NCBI RefSeq assembly: GCF_003574445.1
Contig: NZ_KZ984569.1
Coordinates: 1-64,000 of the forward strand
Source: Streptomyces sp. YIM 130001
Lineage (GTDB): Bacteria; Actinomycetota; Actinomycetes; Streptomycetales; Streptomycetaceae
DNA length: 64,000 nt
Direction: 5' to 3'
A program made the translations under genes and the position numbers. The notes beneath the pieces are model-generated. The model was not told the DNA's origin, made no database searches, and saw only the letters and a list, made by a program, of their open reading frames with translations. Of this stretch, positions 17,758 through 27,296 are shown one piece after another (positions within the stretch are counted from its first letter, which is position 1; every line of letters begins with the position of its first letter).

Positions 17758-19401
17758 ATGAGTGCAGGTCGCAGGGTGCGTATCGGGATGCCCAAACGGG
17801 TCTTCTCGCAGGTCCTGCTCATGCAGCTGTCGATCGCCGCCGGCGTGGCCGTGCTCGCCACCGGACTCTTCCTGGCCCCGCTCAGCGAGCAGCTCGACGA
17901 TCAGGCGATGCGCCGGGCCCTGGCCATCGCGCAGACCACGGCGGCGCAGCCGCAGGTCGCGGCCGATCTGCGGGATACGGCCCCCGCTGTCGACGGCCCC
18001 GTGCAGGAGGAGGCGGAACGCGTCCGGCGGGCCACCGGCGCCGAGTACATCGTCGTCGTGAACACCCGCGGAATCCGCTGGTCGCACACCAGCCCCGACG
18101 AGATCGGCCGCATGGTGTCCACCGATCCGGGCGAGGCCCTGGCCGGGCATGAGGTCATGGAGATCGACAACGGCACCCTCGGCCGTTCCGCCCGCGGCAA
18201 GGTTCCCCTGCGCAGCGCCGACGGGGACGTCGTCGGCGCGGTCTCGGTGGGCATCGAGTACGACAGCGTCCGGGACCGCCTCGTGCACACCATCCCGAGC
18301 CTCTTCGCGTACGCGGGCGGCGCCCTGGCGGTGGGCGCGCTGGCCGCGTACCTGATCTCGCGCCGGGTCCGGGGACAGACCCGCGACCTCGCCTTCTCCG
18401 ACATCTCGGCGCTCCTCGCGGAGCGCGAGGCGATGCTGCACGGCATCCGTGAGGGCGTCGTGGCCCTCGACGCGAGCGGTCGCATCCGGCTGCTCAACGA
18501 CGAGGCACAGCGCCTGCTCACCCTCGGCCCAGAGGCGATCGGCGAACCTCTCGACACCGCCCTCGGCGCCGGCCGCACCACGGACGTCCTGACCGGCCGC
18601 GCCACCGGCACCGACCTGGTCACCGTGCGCGGTCAGCGCGTCCTGGTCGCCAACCGGATGCCCACGGACGACGGCGGCGCCGTCGCCACCCTCCGCGACC
18701 GCACCGAACTCGAACGCCTCGGCCGCGAACTCGACTCCACCCGCGGACTCATCGACGCCCTGCGAGCCCAGGACCACGAGCACGCCAATCATCTGCACAC
18801 CCTGCTCGGGCTCCTGGAACTCGAGATGTACGACGAAGCCGTGGAATTCGTCGGCGAGACCGTGGGCACCCATCGCGCCACCGCCGAGCAGATCACCGAA
18901 AAGGTCGGCGACCCGCTGCTCGCCGCGCTCCTGGTCGGAAAAGCCACGGTCGCCGCGGAACGGGGCGTCGCACTGCGAGTGTCCGACGACACCCGGCTGC
19001 CGGACCACCTCGTGGACCCGCAGGACCTGGTCACCATCGTGGGCAACCTGGTCGACAACGCCCTGGACGCCTCCCTCGGCACCGACCACGCGCGCGTGGA
19101 GGTCGCCCTGCGCACCGAGGGGCGGTCCGTCGAGCTGCGGGTACGCGACTCGGGTCCCGGCGTGCCGCCCGAGCGCCAGGAGCTGATCTTCACCGAGGGC
19201 TGGTCGACCAAGGAGCCGCCGGCCCACGGACGGCGCGGGCTCGGTCTGCCCTTGGTGCGCCGACTCGCCGAACGCCAGGGCGGTACTGCCCGGGCGGCGA
19301 ACACCCGCGGGGCAGGCGCCGAGTTCACGGTCGTACTGCCGGAGGCTCTGACTCCGCAGGCGCGGGACGTACAGCCGGGGACCGTCGAGGAGGCACGGTG
19401 A
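17758..19401 (+). CDS. sensor histidine kinase, DcuS/CitA family
   Basis: 547 aa membrane sensor. Two transmembrane segments (about 20-42 and 180-200) flank an extracytoplasmic PAS-like sensor domain (YIVVVNTRGIRWSHTSPDEIG). A cytoplasmic PAS (REGVVALDASGRIRLLND) and the kinase core follow. The phosphoacceptor region is QDHEHANHLHTLLGLLELE; the ATPase N-box is GNLVDNALDAS and the G-boxes are DSGPGVPPE and GRRGLGLPLV. Relatives sense C4-dicarboxylates or citrate. Overlaps its regulator gene by 4 bp, so the pair is translationally coupled. The ligand is unknown. Confidence 0.92.
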   Translation: MSAGRRVRIGMPKRVFSQVLLMQLSIAAGVAVLATGLFLAPLSEQLDDQAMRRALAIAQTTAAQPQVAADLRDTAPAVDGPVQEEAERVRRATGAEYIVVVNTRGIRWSHTSPDEIGRMVSTDPGEALAGHEVMEIDNGTLGRSARGKVPLRSADGDVVGAVSVGIEYDSVRDRLVHTIPSLFAYAGGALAVGALAAYLISRRVRGQTRDLAFSDISALLAEREAMLHGIREGVVALDASGRIRLLNDEAQRLLTLGPEAIGEPLDTALGAGRTTDVLTGRATGTDLVTVRGQRVLVANRMPTDDGGAVATLRDRTELERLGRELDSTRGLIDALRAQDHEHANHLHTLLGLLELEMYDEAVEFVGETVGTHRATAEQITEKVGDPLLAALLVGKATVAAERGVALRVSDDTRLPDHLVDPQDLVTIVGNLVDNALDASLGTDHARVEVALRTEGRSVELRVRDSGPGVPPERQELIFTEGWSTKEPPAHGRRGLGLPLVRRLAERQGGTARAANTRGAGAEFTVVLPEALTPQARDVQPGTVEEAR

Positions 19402-20075
19402 TCGACGTACTGGTGGTGGACGACGACCGGCGGGTCGCCGCGGTGAACGCGGCATACGTGGCGAAGGTCGCCGGCTTCCGCGTCGCGGCCCAGGCGCACA
19501 CCGCCGCCGAGGCGGTGGAGCGGATCGAGGCCCTCCATGTCGACCTGGTGCTCCTCGACCACTATCTGCCCGACGCCACCGGCCTCGACGTGGTACGCAG
19601 CCTGCGCGAGAGCGGCCGGCAGACCGACGTGATCATGGTGACGGCCGCGCGGGACGTCGCCACCGTCCAGTCCGCGATGCGGCACGGGGCGCTCCAGTAC
19701 CTGGTGAAGCCGTTCACCTTCGCCGGACTCCGCTCGAAACTCGACGGATACGCGGCCCTGCGCCGCACCCTCGACGGTGGCGGCGAGGCCGAACAGACCG
19801 AGGTGGACCGGATGTTCAGCGCCTTGTCCGCCACACCCGCGCCGGAGCTGCCGAAGGGCCACTCCCCCGGTACCGCGGATCTGGTGCGGCGTGCCATGAC
19901 GTCCGCGGACGGCGCCCTGTCGGCCCAGGAGGTCGCCGACAGGACCGGCCTCAGCCGGCAGACCGCCCAGCGCTACCTGAAGCTCCTGGAACGCACCGGC
20001 CGAGTCCGCCTCACCCTGCGGTACGGCGACACGGGCCGCCCGGAGCACCGCTACGAGTGGGCCACCGGGCGCTGA
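19398..20075 (+). CDS. response regulator, DcuR/CitB family
   Basis: 225 aa. Receiver domain with acidic DDD near residue 8, phospho-acceptor Asp in LVLLDHYLPD, conserved Thr (MVTAARD) and Lys (LVKPF). The C-terminal output domain is a helix-turn-helix (SAQEVADRTGLSRQTAQRYL), as in DcuR/CitB regulators. It should activate transport or metabolism genes for the ligand seen by the kinase. It ends 9 bp before the convergent ActP-like symporter stop; that operon is a reasonable candidate target, but this is only positional. Confidence 0.92.
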   Translation: MIDVLVVDDDRRVAAVNAAYVAKVAGFRVAAQAHTAAEAVERIEALHVDLVLLDHYLPDATGLDVVRSLRESGRQTDVIMVTAARDVATVQSAMRHGALQYLVKPFTFAGLRSKLDGYAALRRTLDGGGEAEQTEVDRMFSALSATPAPELPKGHSPGTADLVRRAMTSADGALSAQEVADRTGLSRQTAQRYLKLLERTGRVRLTLRYGDTGRPEHRYEWATGR

Positions 20076-20084
20076 CCACCGGTC

Positions 20085-21677
20085 TCAGACCGCCCCGGCG
20101 CCGGTCAGGGCGCGGACCTCCGTCTCCGCATGCTTGGCCTCGTCCGCGGGCTCCCGTGAAGTGACGGTGCCGATCCAGCCGGCCAGGAAGCCGAGCGGGA
20201 TGGAGACCAGTCCCGGGTTCTCCAGCGGGAACAACTGGAAGTCGAGCCCCGACAGGATCGACGCCTCGCTCCCGGACACCACGGGCGACAGCAGGACGAG
20301 GACGAGGGCGGGGACGAGCCCGCCGTACACGGACCACACCGCTCCGCGAGTCGTGAATTGCCGCCAGAACAACGAGTACAGCAGGACCGGCAGGTTGGCG
20401 GATGCGGCTACGGCGAAGGCGAGACCGACCAGGAACGCCACGTTCAGGTTCCGGCAGAGCAGGGCGAGGGCGATGGCCGCTACGCCGATCCCGATGGCTG
20501 CCACGCGTGCCACGGCGACCTCGCTGTGCTGCTTGGCGTGCTTGCGGCGGAGCGATGCGTAGAGGTCGTGCGCGACCGACGCGGACGAGGCGAGGGTGAT
20601 GCCGGCGACCACGGCCAGGATCGTGGCGAAGGCCACGGCGGCGACGATCGCGAAGAGAACCGTGCCGCCCGTCGAATCCGCGCCGCCACCGAGGTCGAGC
20701 GAAAGGAGCGGAATCGCCGTGTTGCCCGAGCTGTTGGAGCGGCGGACCTCGTCGGTGCCCACGATCGCGGCGGCACCGAACCCGAGCACGATGGTCATCA
20801 GGTAGAAGCTGCCGATGAGGCCGATCGCCCACACCACCGAACGCCGTGCGGCGCGGGCGGTCGGCACGGTGTAGAAGCGCGACAGGATGTGCGGGAGCCC
20901 GGCCGTACCGAGCACCAGCGCGAGTCCGAGACTCATGAAGTCGAAGCGCGCGGTCCAGTCGCCGCCGTAGTGCAGTCCTGGGGCCAGGAAGTCCGCGCCG
21001 TGCCCGCTGCGGTCCGCGGCGGTACGCAGCAGGTCGTTGAAGTCCCCGTGGAAGCGCACCAGTACGAGCACGGTGAGGGCGAGGGCGCCGCCCATCAGGA
21101 GCACGGCCTTGACGATCTGGATCCAGGTGGTGGCACGCATGCCGCCGAACGACACGTAGACGACCATCAGCGCACCGACACCGATCACCGTCCAGGTCTG
21201 CGCCGCCTGTCCCGTGCCGCCGAGCAGCAGGGCGACCAGACTGCCGGCGCCGACCATCTGCGCCACCAGGTACAGCACGGAGACGGTCACCGACGAGGTG
21301 CCGGCCGCGATCCGCACCGGCCGCTCCCGCATCCGGGCGGCGACCACGTCGGCGAGGGTGAACCTGCCGCAGTTGCGGACGAGTTCGGCGACCAGGAAGA
21401 GGACGACCAGCCAGGCGACCAGGAAGCCGACCGAGTAGAGGAGGCCGTCGTAGCCGAAGAGGGCGATGAGGCCCGCGATGCCGAGGAAGGAAGCGGCGGA
21501 CATGTAGTCGCCGGCGATGGCGAAACCGTTCTCCATCGGTGAGAAGAGCCGGTTGCCGGCGTAGAACTCCTCCGGCGAACCCTGCCGCGTACGGCTCACC
21601 CAGGTGGTGATCGCCAGCGTGACGGCGACGAACGCACTGAACAGAAGCAGCGCCAGTGTCTGGTGATTGCCGGTCAA
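20085..21677 (-). CDS. sodium/solute symporter, ActP (acetate permease) type
   Basis: 530 aa, 13 or so membrane segments, SSS family. The N-terminal signature RQGSPEEFYAGNRLFSPMEN and GDYMSAASFLGIAG are typical of ActP/YjcG monocarboxylate symporters. Start is TTG at 21677, which overlaps the DUF485 stop (TTGA) and has GAGGGA upstream; the frame open to 22172 is a shadow of that gene. It probably imports acetate, pyruvate or another short monocarboxylate. Confidence 0.92.
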   Translation of the reverse strand: MTGNHQTLALLLFSAFVAVTLAITTWVSRTRQGSPEEFYAGNRLFSPMENGFAIAGDYMSAASFLGIAGLIALFGYDGLLYSVGFLVAWLVVLFLVAELVRNCGRFTLADVVAARMRERPVRIAAGTSSVTVSVLYLVAQMVGAGSLVALLLGGTGQAAQTWTVIGVGALMVVYVSFGGMRATTWIQIVKAVLLMGGALALTVLVLVRFHGDFNDLLRTAADRSGHGADFLAPGLHYGGDWTARFDFMSLGLALVLGTAGLPHILSRFYTVPTARAARRSVVWAIGLIGSFYLMTIVLGFGAAAIVGTDEVRRSNSSGNTAIPLLSLDLGGGADSTGGTVLFAIVAAVAFATILAVVAGITLASSASVAHDLYASLRRKHAKQHSEVAVARVAAIGIGVAAIALALLCRNLNVAFLVGLAFAVAASANLPVLLYSLFWRQFTTRGAVWSVYGGLVPALVLVLLSPVVSGSEASILSGLDFQLFPLENPGLVSIPLGFLAGWIGTVTSREPADEAKHAETEVRALTGAGAV

Positions 21678-22243
21678 CGGTCGATCCCTCGGGTCAGTTC
21701 CTGAGTGTTCCAGCGCAGTTCGAGCGCGGCACGGTCGCGGCGCAGCCGTGCATGACGGGCGTACGCCCAGGTCAGCAGGAATGTGGTGAGGAACTGCCCG
21801 AGCCCGGCGAGCATCGCGACGTTCACCGCGCCGGCCACCGGCCGGGCCATGAAGTCCGGAACCGTCGTGGCCGCCACCACATACGCCAGGTACCAGGTGA
21901 AGAAGGCGATGACTGCGGGCACCACGAACCGCCGGTAGCTTCCACGCACTTCCTGGAACGCCGCGCTGCGCTGCACTTCGAGGTAGATGTCGCCGGCGCT
22001 CGCGGCCGCCGTCGCGGATTCGGTGCGCGGGCCGGGAGGCGTCGCTGCGGCCCACGGAGCGTTGGCCGGGGCGGCAGTTGTGGTGGGAAGAGCCTTCGTC
22101 GCGGCAGGCACCCCGGCACCGTCGAATCCGCTGTCGAGTTCGCCCCAGCCGGAGGCCGAGGCGTCGTCCCACGGGTCACGGTGATCGCCGGGGTCACCGA
22201 CCCGGACACCGTGCCCGGTCTCGCGGCTGTCGTGCTGGTCCAC
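21674..22243 (-). CDS. DUF485 membrane protein, partner of the ActP-like symporter
   Basis: 189 aa from GTG 22243, preceded by AAGGAG at good spacing. The first 95 residues are a hydrophilic, Ala/Pro-rich extension, longer than in E. coli YjcH (about 100 aa in total). Then come the DUF485 core and two membrane segments (VVPAVIAFFTWYLAYVVAA and the stretch from MLAGLGQFLTTFLLTWAYA). DUF485 proteins are routinely co-encoded with ActP symporters and are thought to assist them. First gene of the two-gene operon. Confidence 0.88.
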   Translation of the reverse strand: MDQHDSRETGHGVRVGDPGDHRDPWDDASASGWGELDSGFDGAGVPAATKALPTTTAAPANAPWAAATPPGPRTESATAAASAGDIYLEVQRSAAFQEVRGSYRRFVVPAVIAFFTWYLAYVVAATTVPDFMARPVAGAVNVAMLAGLGQFLTTFLLTWAYARHARLRRDRAALELRWNTQELTRGIDR

Positions 22244-22338
22244 CGAAGTCTCCTTGTCCGCGGCCGGACGCGGCCGCGGACCCAAGGATGGACAGAACGG
22301 GAAGATCCAGGACTCTCCTCCCGGTGCTCTTCACTCCA

Positions 22339-23010
22339 TCAGGTGACTCGCTTCCCGGGTGGGTACGCGATCCCGTGCCGGTACGCATAGCGCACGGCCT
22401 GCGCGCGGTCCCGCACCCCCGTCTTCGCGAAGATCTTGTTGATGTGTGTCTTCACCGTGGCCGTGGACACCTGGAGACTGCGGGCGATCTCGGCGTTGGT
22501 GAGCCCTTCGGCGATACGGCCGAGGACCTCGCCCTCGCGTGCGGTCAGACCGTCCGGCAGCTCCTGGGGCGGCTGCGGCACGGCCGCGGACTCCGAGAGC
22601 CGCTCCAGGAGCCGGCGTTGGATCTGCGGGGCGAGGCCCGCCTGTCCCGCGAGTACCGCGTGCACGGCCCGCACGATCTCGTCGCCGCCCGCGTCCTTGG
22701 TGAGATAGCCACGCGCTCCGGCGCGCAGTGCGGGGAAGAGCGACTCGTCGTCGACGTACGTCGTGAGCACGACGACCTGGGTCTCCGGATGCTGTTCACG
22801 GATGCGCCGGGTGGCGGTGACCCCGTCGCAGCGCGGCATCCGCAGGTCCATCAGCACGACGTCCGGGGCCAGTCGGGCCACCAAGGACACCGCCTCGTCA
22901 CCGTCGCCCGCCGATCCGACGACCTCGATCCCCTCCAACAGGTCCAGGATCATCACGATGCCCTCGCGCACCACGGTCTGGTCGTCGACGACCACCACTC
23001 GCGCTGTCAT
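22339..23010 (-). CDS. NarL/LuxR family response regulator
   Basis: 223 aa. Receiver domain with VVDDQTVVREG, phospho-acceptor Asp in VLMDLRMPRCDG, Thr in LTTYVDD and Lys in LTKDAGGDE. The LuxR-type helix-turn-helix is at about 155-215 (LTAREGEVLGRIAEGLTNAE). It overlaps its kinase gene by 4 bp. Located just upstream of, and in the same direction as, the DUF485-ActP operon, so it may regulate that operon, though this is unproven. Confidence 0.93.
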   Translation of the reverse strand: MTARVVVVDDQTVVREGIVMILDLLEGIEVVGSAGDGDEAVSLVARLAPDVVLMDLRMPRCDGVTATRRIREQHPETQVVVLTTYVDDESLFPALRAGARGYLTKDAGGDEIVRAVHAVLAGQAGLAPQIQRRLLERLSESAAVPQPPQELPDGLTAREGEVLGRIAEGLTNAEIARSLQVSTATVKTHINKIFAKTGVRDRAQAVRYAYRHGIAYPPGKRVT

Positions 23011-24161
23011 GCCGGCACTCGCAGCCGCACCACGAAGCCCTCCCCCTCCGGCTCCGCCCGCAAGGCGCCGCCGAGCAGCTCTGCCCGTTCCCTCATCCCG
23101 AGCAGACCGTAGCCGGAACCGGACTCGCCCGGTGGGGCCGCTTCCCGCGTCCGCCCCGAGTCCCTGACCTCCAGGGTGACTTCACTGTGCTCGTATCCGA
23201 GCCGCACCTCGATCCGTGCGCCCGGTGCATGTCTGCGGGCGTTCGTCAGCGCTTCCTGCGCGACGCGTCGCAGCGCCTGGGACACCTCGGCCTCCAACGA
23301 CCTGGGCTCACCGGCCACTTCCACACGGGCGCCGTCCATCGCCGCGATCTCGCGCAGGTACTCGTCCACGGGGATCATTTCACCGCGCAGGGCGGACAGC
23401 GCCTGGCGCGTCTCCGCGAGCCCCTCGCGTGCCATCACACGCGCCGCCACCACTCGTTCGAGTATCTGCTCCCGCCCGGCGTCGCGCTCGATCAGCAGCC
23501 TGGCGGCCTCCAGGTGCACGGTCTGTGCGGACAGACTGTGGGCCAGCACGTCATGGATCTCCCGGGCGATCCTGGCCCGCTCCCCCAGCGCCGCCGCCAT
23601 GGTCTCGGCGGCGCGGATCTCCCGCTCCTGGGCCAGGAGCCGGTATCCGGCGCCCCGGGCCTGCTCGTCGACCCGCAGGGTGACTCCGATCAAGGCCACC
23701 GCCCCGGCACTCAGCAGGACCTCCCCCAAGCCGTCCCGGGTCACCGCCAAGAGGCCCACGAGGAGCAGCAGTTGCGCGACGACCCCGGCGATCGGCGGCA
23801 TCCGGGACATGGCGAGCACCGCGACCGACATCCAGAGCAGGACCGCCGGCTGATACGCCCCGGCCAGATGACCGACCAGGCCGACCACACCGAGCACGGA
23901 AAGCAGCGCGCACGACAGCCACAACCGGTTGTCCTGGGTGGCTCGCTGAAAAACGGCCGCAGCGGCGATGCAGGTGCCCACCGCACCCAGCACCACGATC
24001 TGACCGGCTCCAGGAAGCACATGCGCGTGGTACGCGCCCAGCAGCAGCCACAGGGCCAACCCCGCCCGCAGTGCCAGATCGAGGCCCATCCTCGCCTTCG
24101 GCACACCCACTCGCGAGAGCGCCTCAGGCGTGGGCCATTCCGTCCACCTACGCCACCCCAT
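23007..24161 (-). CDS. NarL-type sensor histidine kinase (HisKA_3)
   Basis: 384 aa from ATG 24161 (MGWRRWTEW), which has GGAGGGG six bases upstream; a GTG at 24221 would add 20 residues with a weaker site. About five membrane segments fill the first 150 residues, without a large external domain. The HisKA_3 phosphoacceptor is in RARIAREIHDVLAHSL, and the ATPase box includes ALTNARRHAPGA and GSGYGLLGMRERA. The signal is unknown. Cotranscribed and translationally coupled with the response regulator. Confidence 0.92.
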   Translation of the reverse strand: MGWRRWTEWPTPEALSRVGVPKARMGLDLALRAGLALWLLLGAYHAHVLPGAGQIVVLGAVGTCIAAAAVFQRATQDNRLWLSCALLSVLGVVGLVGHLAGAYQPAVLLWMSVAVLAMSRMPPIAGVVAQLLLLVGLLAVTRDGLGEVLLSAGAVALIGVTLRVDEQARGAGYRLLAQEREIRAAETMAAALGERARIAREIHDVLAHSLSAQTVHLEAARLLIERDAGREQILERVVAARVMAREGLAETRQALSALRGEMIPVDEYLREIAAMDGARVEVAGEPRSLEAEVSQALRRVAQEALTNARRHAPGARIEVRLGYEHSEVTLEVRDSGRTREAAPPGESGSGYGLLGMRERAELLGGALRAEPEGEGFVVRLRVPA

Positions 24162-24365
24162 ACCGTTCCCCTCCACCTCCGGACACCGCGCCGCGGGCCG
24201 GTCGTGCACCGCTTCACTCACCCATCACGGACGGGGTGCCGAGAGCCCGCTCTCCCCCGACATCACCGGTCCACGTCCAAAGTCCTCTGGTCAGGACGAT
24301 GCTGTCTTCGACGTTACTGGTGTCCGGCGTGCGGCGGATCGGAGCGCGGGTGGATCTTGGGTGGG

Positions 24366-24394
24366 CCCTGGGTGGAGCCTCTCTCCACCCAGGG
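24366..24394 (-). terminator. second hairpin downstream of parE
   Basis: Perfect 12-bp stem CCCTGGGTGGAG (24366-24377) with 24383-24394, loop CCTCT. It follows the first parE hairpin, giving a tandem terminator. Confidence 0.7.
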
Positions 24395-24398
24395 GTGC

Positions 24399-24444
24399 AC
24401 TCGCTCGCGGGGCACGGCGTCCGGCCGCTGCCCCGCGAGCGAGT
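24399..24444 (-). terminator. parE terminator hairpin
   Basis: Perfect 16-bp stem: 24399-24414 pairs with 24429-24444, 14-nt loop. The hairpin begins at the base directly after the parE stop codon. Confidence 0.8.
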
Positions 24445-26565
24445 TCAGGCGTCGATACGCGAGCGGTCGAGAGTGGCGGCGGAGCTGGTGATGAACTCCT
24501 TGCGGGGCGCGACCTCGTTCCCCATCAGGAGGTCGAAGACCTGCTCGGAGGAGTCCAGATCGCTGATGTTGATCCGGCGCAGGGTGCGGAACCGGGGGTC
24601 CATGGTCGTCTCCGCGAGCTGATCGGCATCCATCTCGCCGAGGCCCTTGTAGCGCTGGATCGAGTCCTTGAAGCGGATTCCCTTGCGCTCGAACTCGAGC
24701 AGGGTCGAACGCAGTTCGTTGTCGGAGTACGTGTAGACGTACTTGTCCTGGCCCTTCTTGGGCTGGACGAGCTCGATCCGGTGCAAGGGCGGGACCGCCG
24801 CGAAGACCCGGCCGGCCTCGACCATCGGCCGCATGTACCGCTGGAAGAGAGTCAGCAGCAGGATGCGGATATGAGCGCCGTCCACATCGGCGTCGACGAG
24901 CAGGATGATCTTCCCGTAGCGGGCCGCGTCGAGATCGAAGGTACGGCCCGACCCTGCTCCTATGACCTGGATGATCGCCCCGCACTCGGCGTTCTTGAGC
25001 ATGTCCGAGACGGACGCCTTCTGAACGTTGAGGATTTTGCCGCGGATCGGGAGCAGCGCCTGGAACTCCGAGTTCCGGGCGAGCTTCGCAGTGCCGAGCG
25101 CGGAGTCCCCCTCGACGATGAAGAGCTCACTGCGGTCGACATCGTCACTGCGGCAGTCGGCGAGCTTGGCCGGCAACGAGGACGACTCGAGCGCGGTCTT
25201 CCGCCGCTGCGCCTCCTTGTGCTGACGGGCGGCGATACGCGTCCGAGCGGCGGCGACGGTCTTCTCGAGGACCGCCCGCGCCTGGGCCTTGGCGTCCCGC
25301 TTGGTCGAGGCCAGGAACGCCTTGAGCTCCTTCGCCACGACGTTGGCCACGATGCGGTTGGCGGCGGAGGTGCCGAGCACCTCCTTGGTCTGCCCCTCGA
25401 ACTGCGGCTCGGCGAGACGGACCGTGACCACTGCGGTGAGCCCTTCGAGGGCGTCGTCCTTGACGACGTCGTCCTCGGCGACCCGCAGCACCTTCTGTGC
25501 CCGGAGCTGCTCGTTCACCGTCTTGGCGAGCGACCGCTCGAAGCCGCTGACGTGGGTGCCGCCCTTGGGGGTGGCGATGATGTTCACGAAGGACTTGATC
25601 GTGGTGTCGTACCCCGTGCCCCAGCGGAGCGCGATGTCCACACCGAGCTCACGGGTGACCTCGGTGGGCGTCATGTGCCCGAGATCGTCGAGCACCGGGA
25701 CGGTCTCCTTGAAGGTGCCCTGACCCGACAGCCGCTGGACGTCGCAGATCGCCTTGTCCTGAGCGAGGTACTCGCAGAACTCACTGATTCCGCCGTCGAA
25801 GCGGAACGTCTCCTCGCTCTTGCCGATGCCCTCGAGGTCGCGCTCGTCCCGGACGACGATCGTCAGACCCGGAACCAGGAAGGCCGTCTGGCGGGCGCGC
25901 TGGTGCAGCGTCTCGAGCGAGAGCTTGGCGTCCTTGAGGAAGATCTGCCGGTCCGCCCAGTACCGCACCCGGGTGCCGGTACGGGTCTTCGGGATCCGCT
26001 TGCCCTTGACGGTGCCGCTGGAGGCCTCGAAGGGGGCGTCCGGCCCCTCCTTGGAGAACTGCCCCGGCACCCCGCGCCGGAAGCTGATCGCATGCGTGGC
26101 GCTGCGCAGGTCGACCTCGACGTCGAGGCGCGCCGACAGCGCGTTGACCACGGAGGCACCGACACCGTGCAGGCCGCCGGAGGCCGCGTAGGCGCCACCG
26201 CCGAACTTGCCGCCGGCGTGCAGCTTGGTCATGACGACCTCGACGCCCGAGAGCCCCGTCTTGGGCTCCACGTCGACCGGGATGCCCCGGCCGTTGTCCC
26301 TGACCTCGACGGAGCCGTCGTGGTGCAGGATCACGTCGATGCGGTCGCAGTACCCGCCGAGAGCCTCGTCGACGGAGTTGTCGATGATCTCCCACAGGCA
26401 GTGCATGAGTCCGCGGCTGTCCGTCGACCCGATATACATACCGGGGCGCTTACGGACGGCTTCCAGCCCCTCGAGGACGAGAAGGTGCCGCGCGGTGTAG
26501 TTGGAGCCGTCCCGGTCTGCTCCGGTCAGCAGCGCAGTGGACGGCACGGACGTCTCGGCGGTCAC
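24445..26565 (-). CDS. parE: DNA topoisomerase IV subunit B
   Basis: 706 aa. ATPase subunit of the decatenating type IIA topoisomerase. GHKL ATP-binding motifs: EIIDNSVDEALGG, VRDNGRGIPVDV and GGLHGVGASVVNALS. The TOPRIM part has FIVEGDSALGTAK (catalytic Glu) and DADVDGAHIR (metal-binding Asps), and the end carries YKGLGEMDADQLAETTMDP. GTG start with GAGGAG seven bases upstream. ParE rather than GyrB because of its place beside hrdB and away from oriC genes. Transcribed alone, with two hairpins after its stop codon; the partner parC lies about 18 kb to the left in the opposite direction. Confidence 0.95.
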   Translation of the reverse strand: MTAETSVPSTALLTGADRDGSNYTARHLLVLEGLEAVRKRPGMYIGSTDSRGLMHCLWEIIDNSVDEALGGYCDRIDVILHHDGSVEVRDNGRGIPVDVEPKTGLSGVEVVMTKLHAGGKFGGGAYAASGGLHGVGASVVNALSARLDVEVDLRSATHAISFRRGVPGQFSKEGPDAPFEASSGTVKGKRIPKTRTGTRVRYWADRQIFLKDAKLSLETLHQRARQTAFLVPGLTIVVRDERDLEGIGKSEETFRFDGGISEFCEYLAQDKAICDVQRLSGQGTFKETVPVLDDLGHMTPTEVTRELGVDIALRWGTGYDTTIKSFVNIIATPKGGTHVSGFERSLAKTVNEQLRAQKVLRVAEDDVVKDDALEGLTAVVTVRLAEPQFEGQTKEVLGTSAANRIVANVVAKELKAFLASTKRDAKAQARAVLEKTVAAARTRIAARQHKEAQRRKTALESSSLPAKLADCRSDDVDRSELFIVEGDSALGTAKLARNSEFQALLPIRGKILNVQKASVSDMLKNAECGAIIQVIGAGSGRTFDLDAARYGKIILLVDADVDGAHIRILLLTLFQRYMRPMVEAGRVFAAVPPLHRIELVQPKKGQDKYVYTYSDNELRSTLLEFERKGIRFKDSIQRYKGLGEMDADQLAETTMDPRFRTLRRINISDLDSSEQVFDLLMGNEVAPRKEFITSSAATLDRSRIDA

Positions 26566-27026
26566 GCGTTTCGCTCCTCGCTGAATTCTGATGAAGACCC
26601 CAGTGAACAGGGTCCGGCGTCGGTCGCCGGTCAGAGGGTACCGAGGCCTGGTAGAGCCGATGTACCGCCACCCTCGTCTGCGCTCAGACTAGTCCACGGT
26701 CGCATGGGTGTTCGATCCCTCGATGGGGTGATGCGGATATCACGTTCCCAAGCGCGCATGAACCATTTAGGCTCCGGGCACGTCCTCATGAACAACCAGC
26801 CGCACCTGGCTGGGAGGGCCAAGATGATCCACAACCCATTCGACATACGAACTCGGCAGACCAAGCGAAAACCGTAAGACACGTAATACGGCACATTCGC
26901 CGCCAACCGGCAGCAGACAGCCGCCTCGGAAAGAATTTTCGAGGGAATGCCACGAGCGGGAACGTTTTGGGGCTGGTTGGATGTTGACCCTGGTACGACA
27001 GCTCGTCGAGCTAGAGAAGAGGCGAC
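26566..27026. other. divergent intergenic region between parE and DUF7455 gene
   Basis: 461 bp. It must contain the parE promoter (minus) and the small-protein promoter (plus). A TTGACC at 26984 could be a -35 for the latter, but no well-spaced -10 is evident. GGGAAT at 26944 and GGAAC at 26960 recall ECF-sigma -35 elements but lack properly spaced -10 partners. An AT-richer stretch occurs around 26870-26960. I see no convincing small gene. Confidence 0.45.
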
Positions 27027-27251
27027 GTGACTACTGTTCTGACCCCCGCGACCCCGCTGACGGCCGCAGACCGGTGCGACCGCTGCGGCGCCCAGGCATA
27101 TCTGCGCGTCGTCCTGTTGAGCGGCGGTGAACTGCTCTTCTGCGCCCACCACGGCCGCAAGTTCGAGCCGGAACTCAAGAAGATCGCCGCTGAGATACAG
27201 GACGAGACAGAACGGCTTACGGCCGTGCCTGCAAACGACGAGGATCACTGA
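27027..27251 (+). CDS. DUF7455 small zinc-ribbon-like protein
   Basis: 74 aa. A CxxC pair (DRCDRCGAQAYL) and a CxHHxRK motif (LFCAHHGRKFEPEL) look like a four-ligand zinc site, matching the DUF7455 family found across actinobacteria. Function is unknown. GTG start after AAGAGGCGAC. It is a single gene, closed by a hairpin shared with the convergent protease gene. In related genomes a homologue sits in this same place near hrdB, so it is part of the conserved block. Confidence 0.85.
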   Translation: MTTVLTPATPLTAADRCDRCGAQAYLRVVLLSGGELLFCAHHGRKFEPELKKIAAEIQDETERLTAVPANDEDH

Positions 27252-27296
27252 CGCCTCGCACAACGACGAGCCTGGACCGGCTCGAGGCCGGTCAAT

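Noticed and set aside
24130..26877. 915-codon plus-strand frame opposite parE
   Set aside because: Shadow of parE; no recognisable protein features.
27027..27251. WhiB-like or RNA-polymerase-binding role for the small four-ligand protein
   Set aside because: The CxxC/CxHH pattern does not match WhiB (four Cys) or RbpA; DUF7455 fits better.
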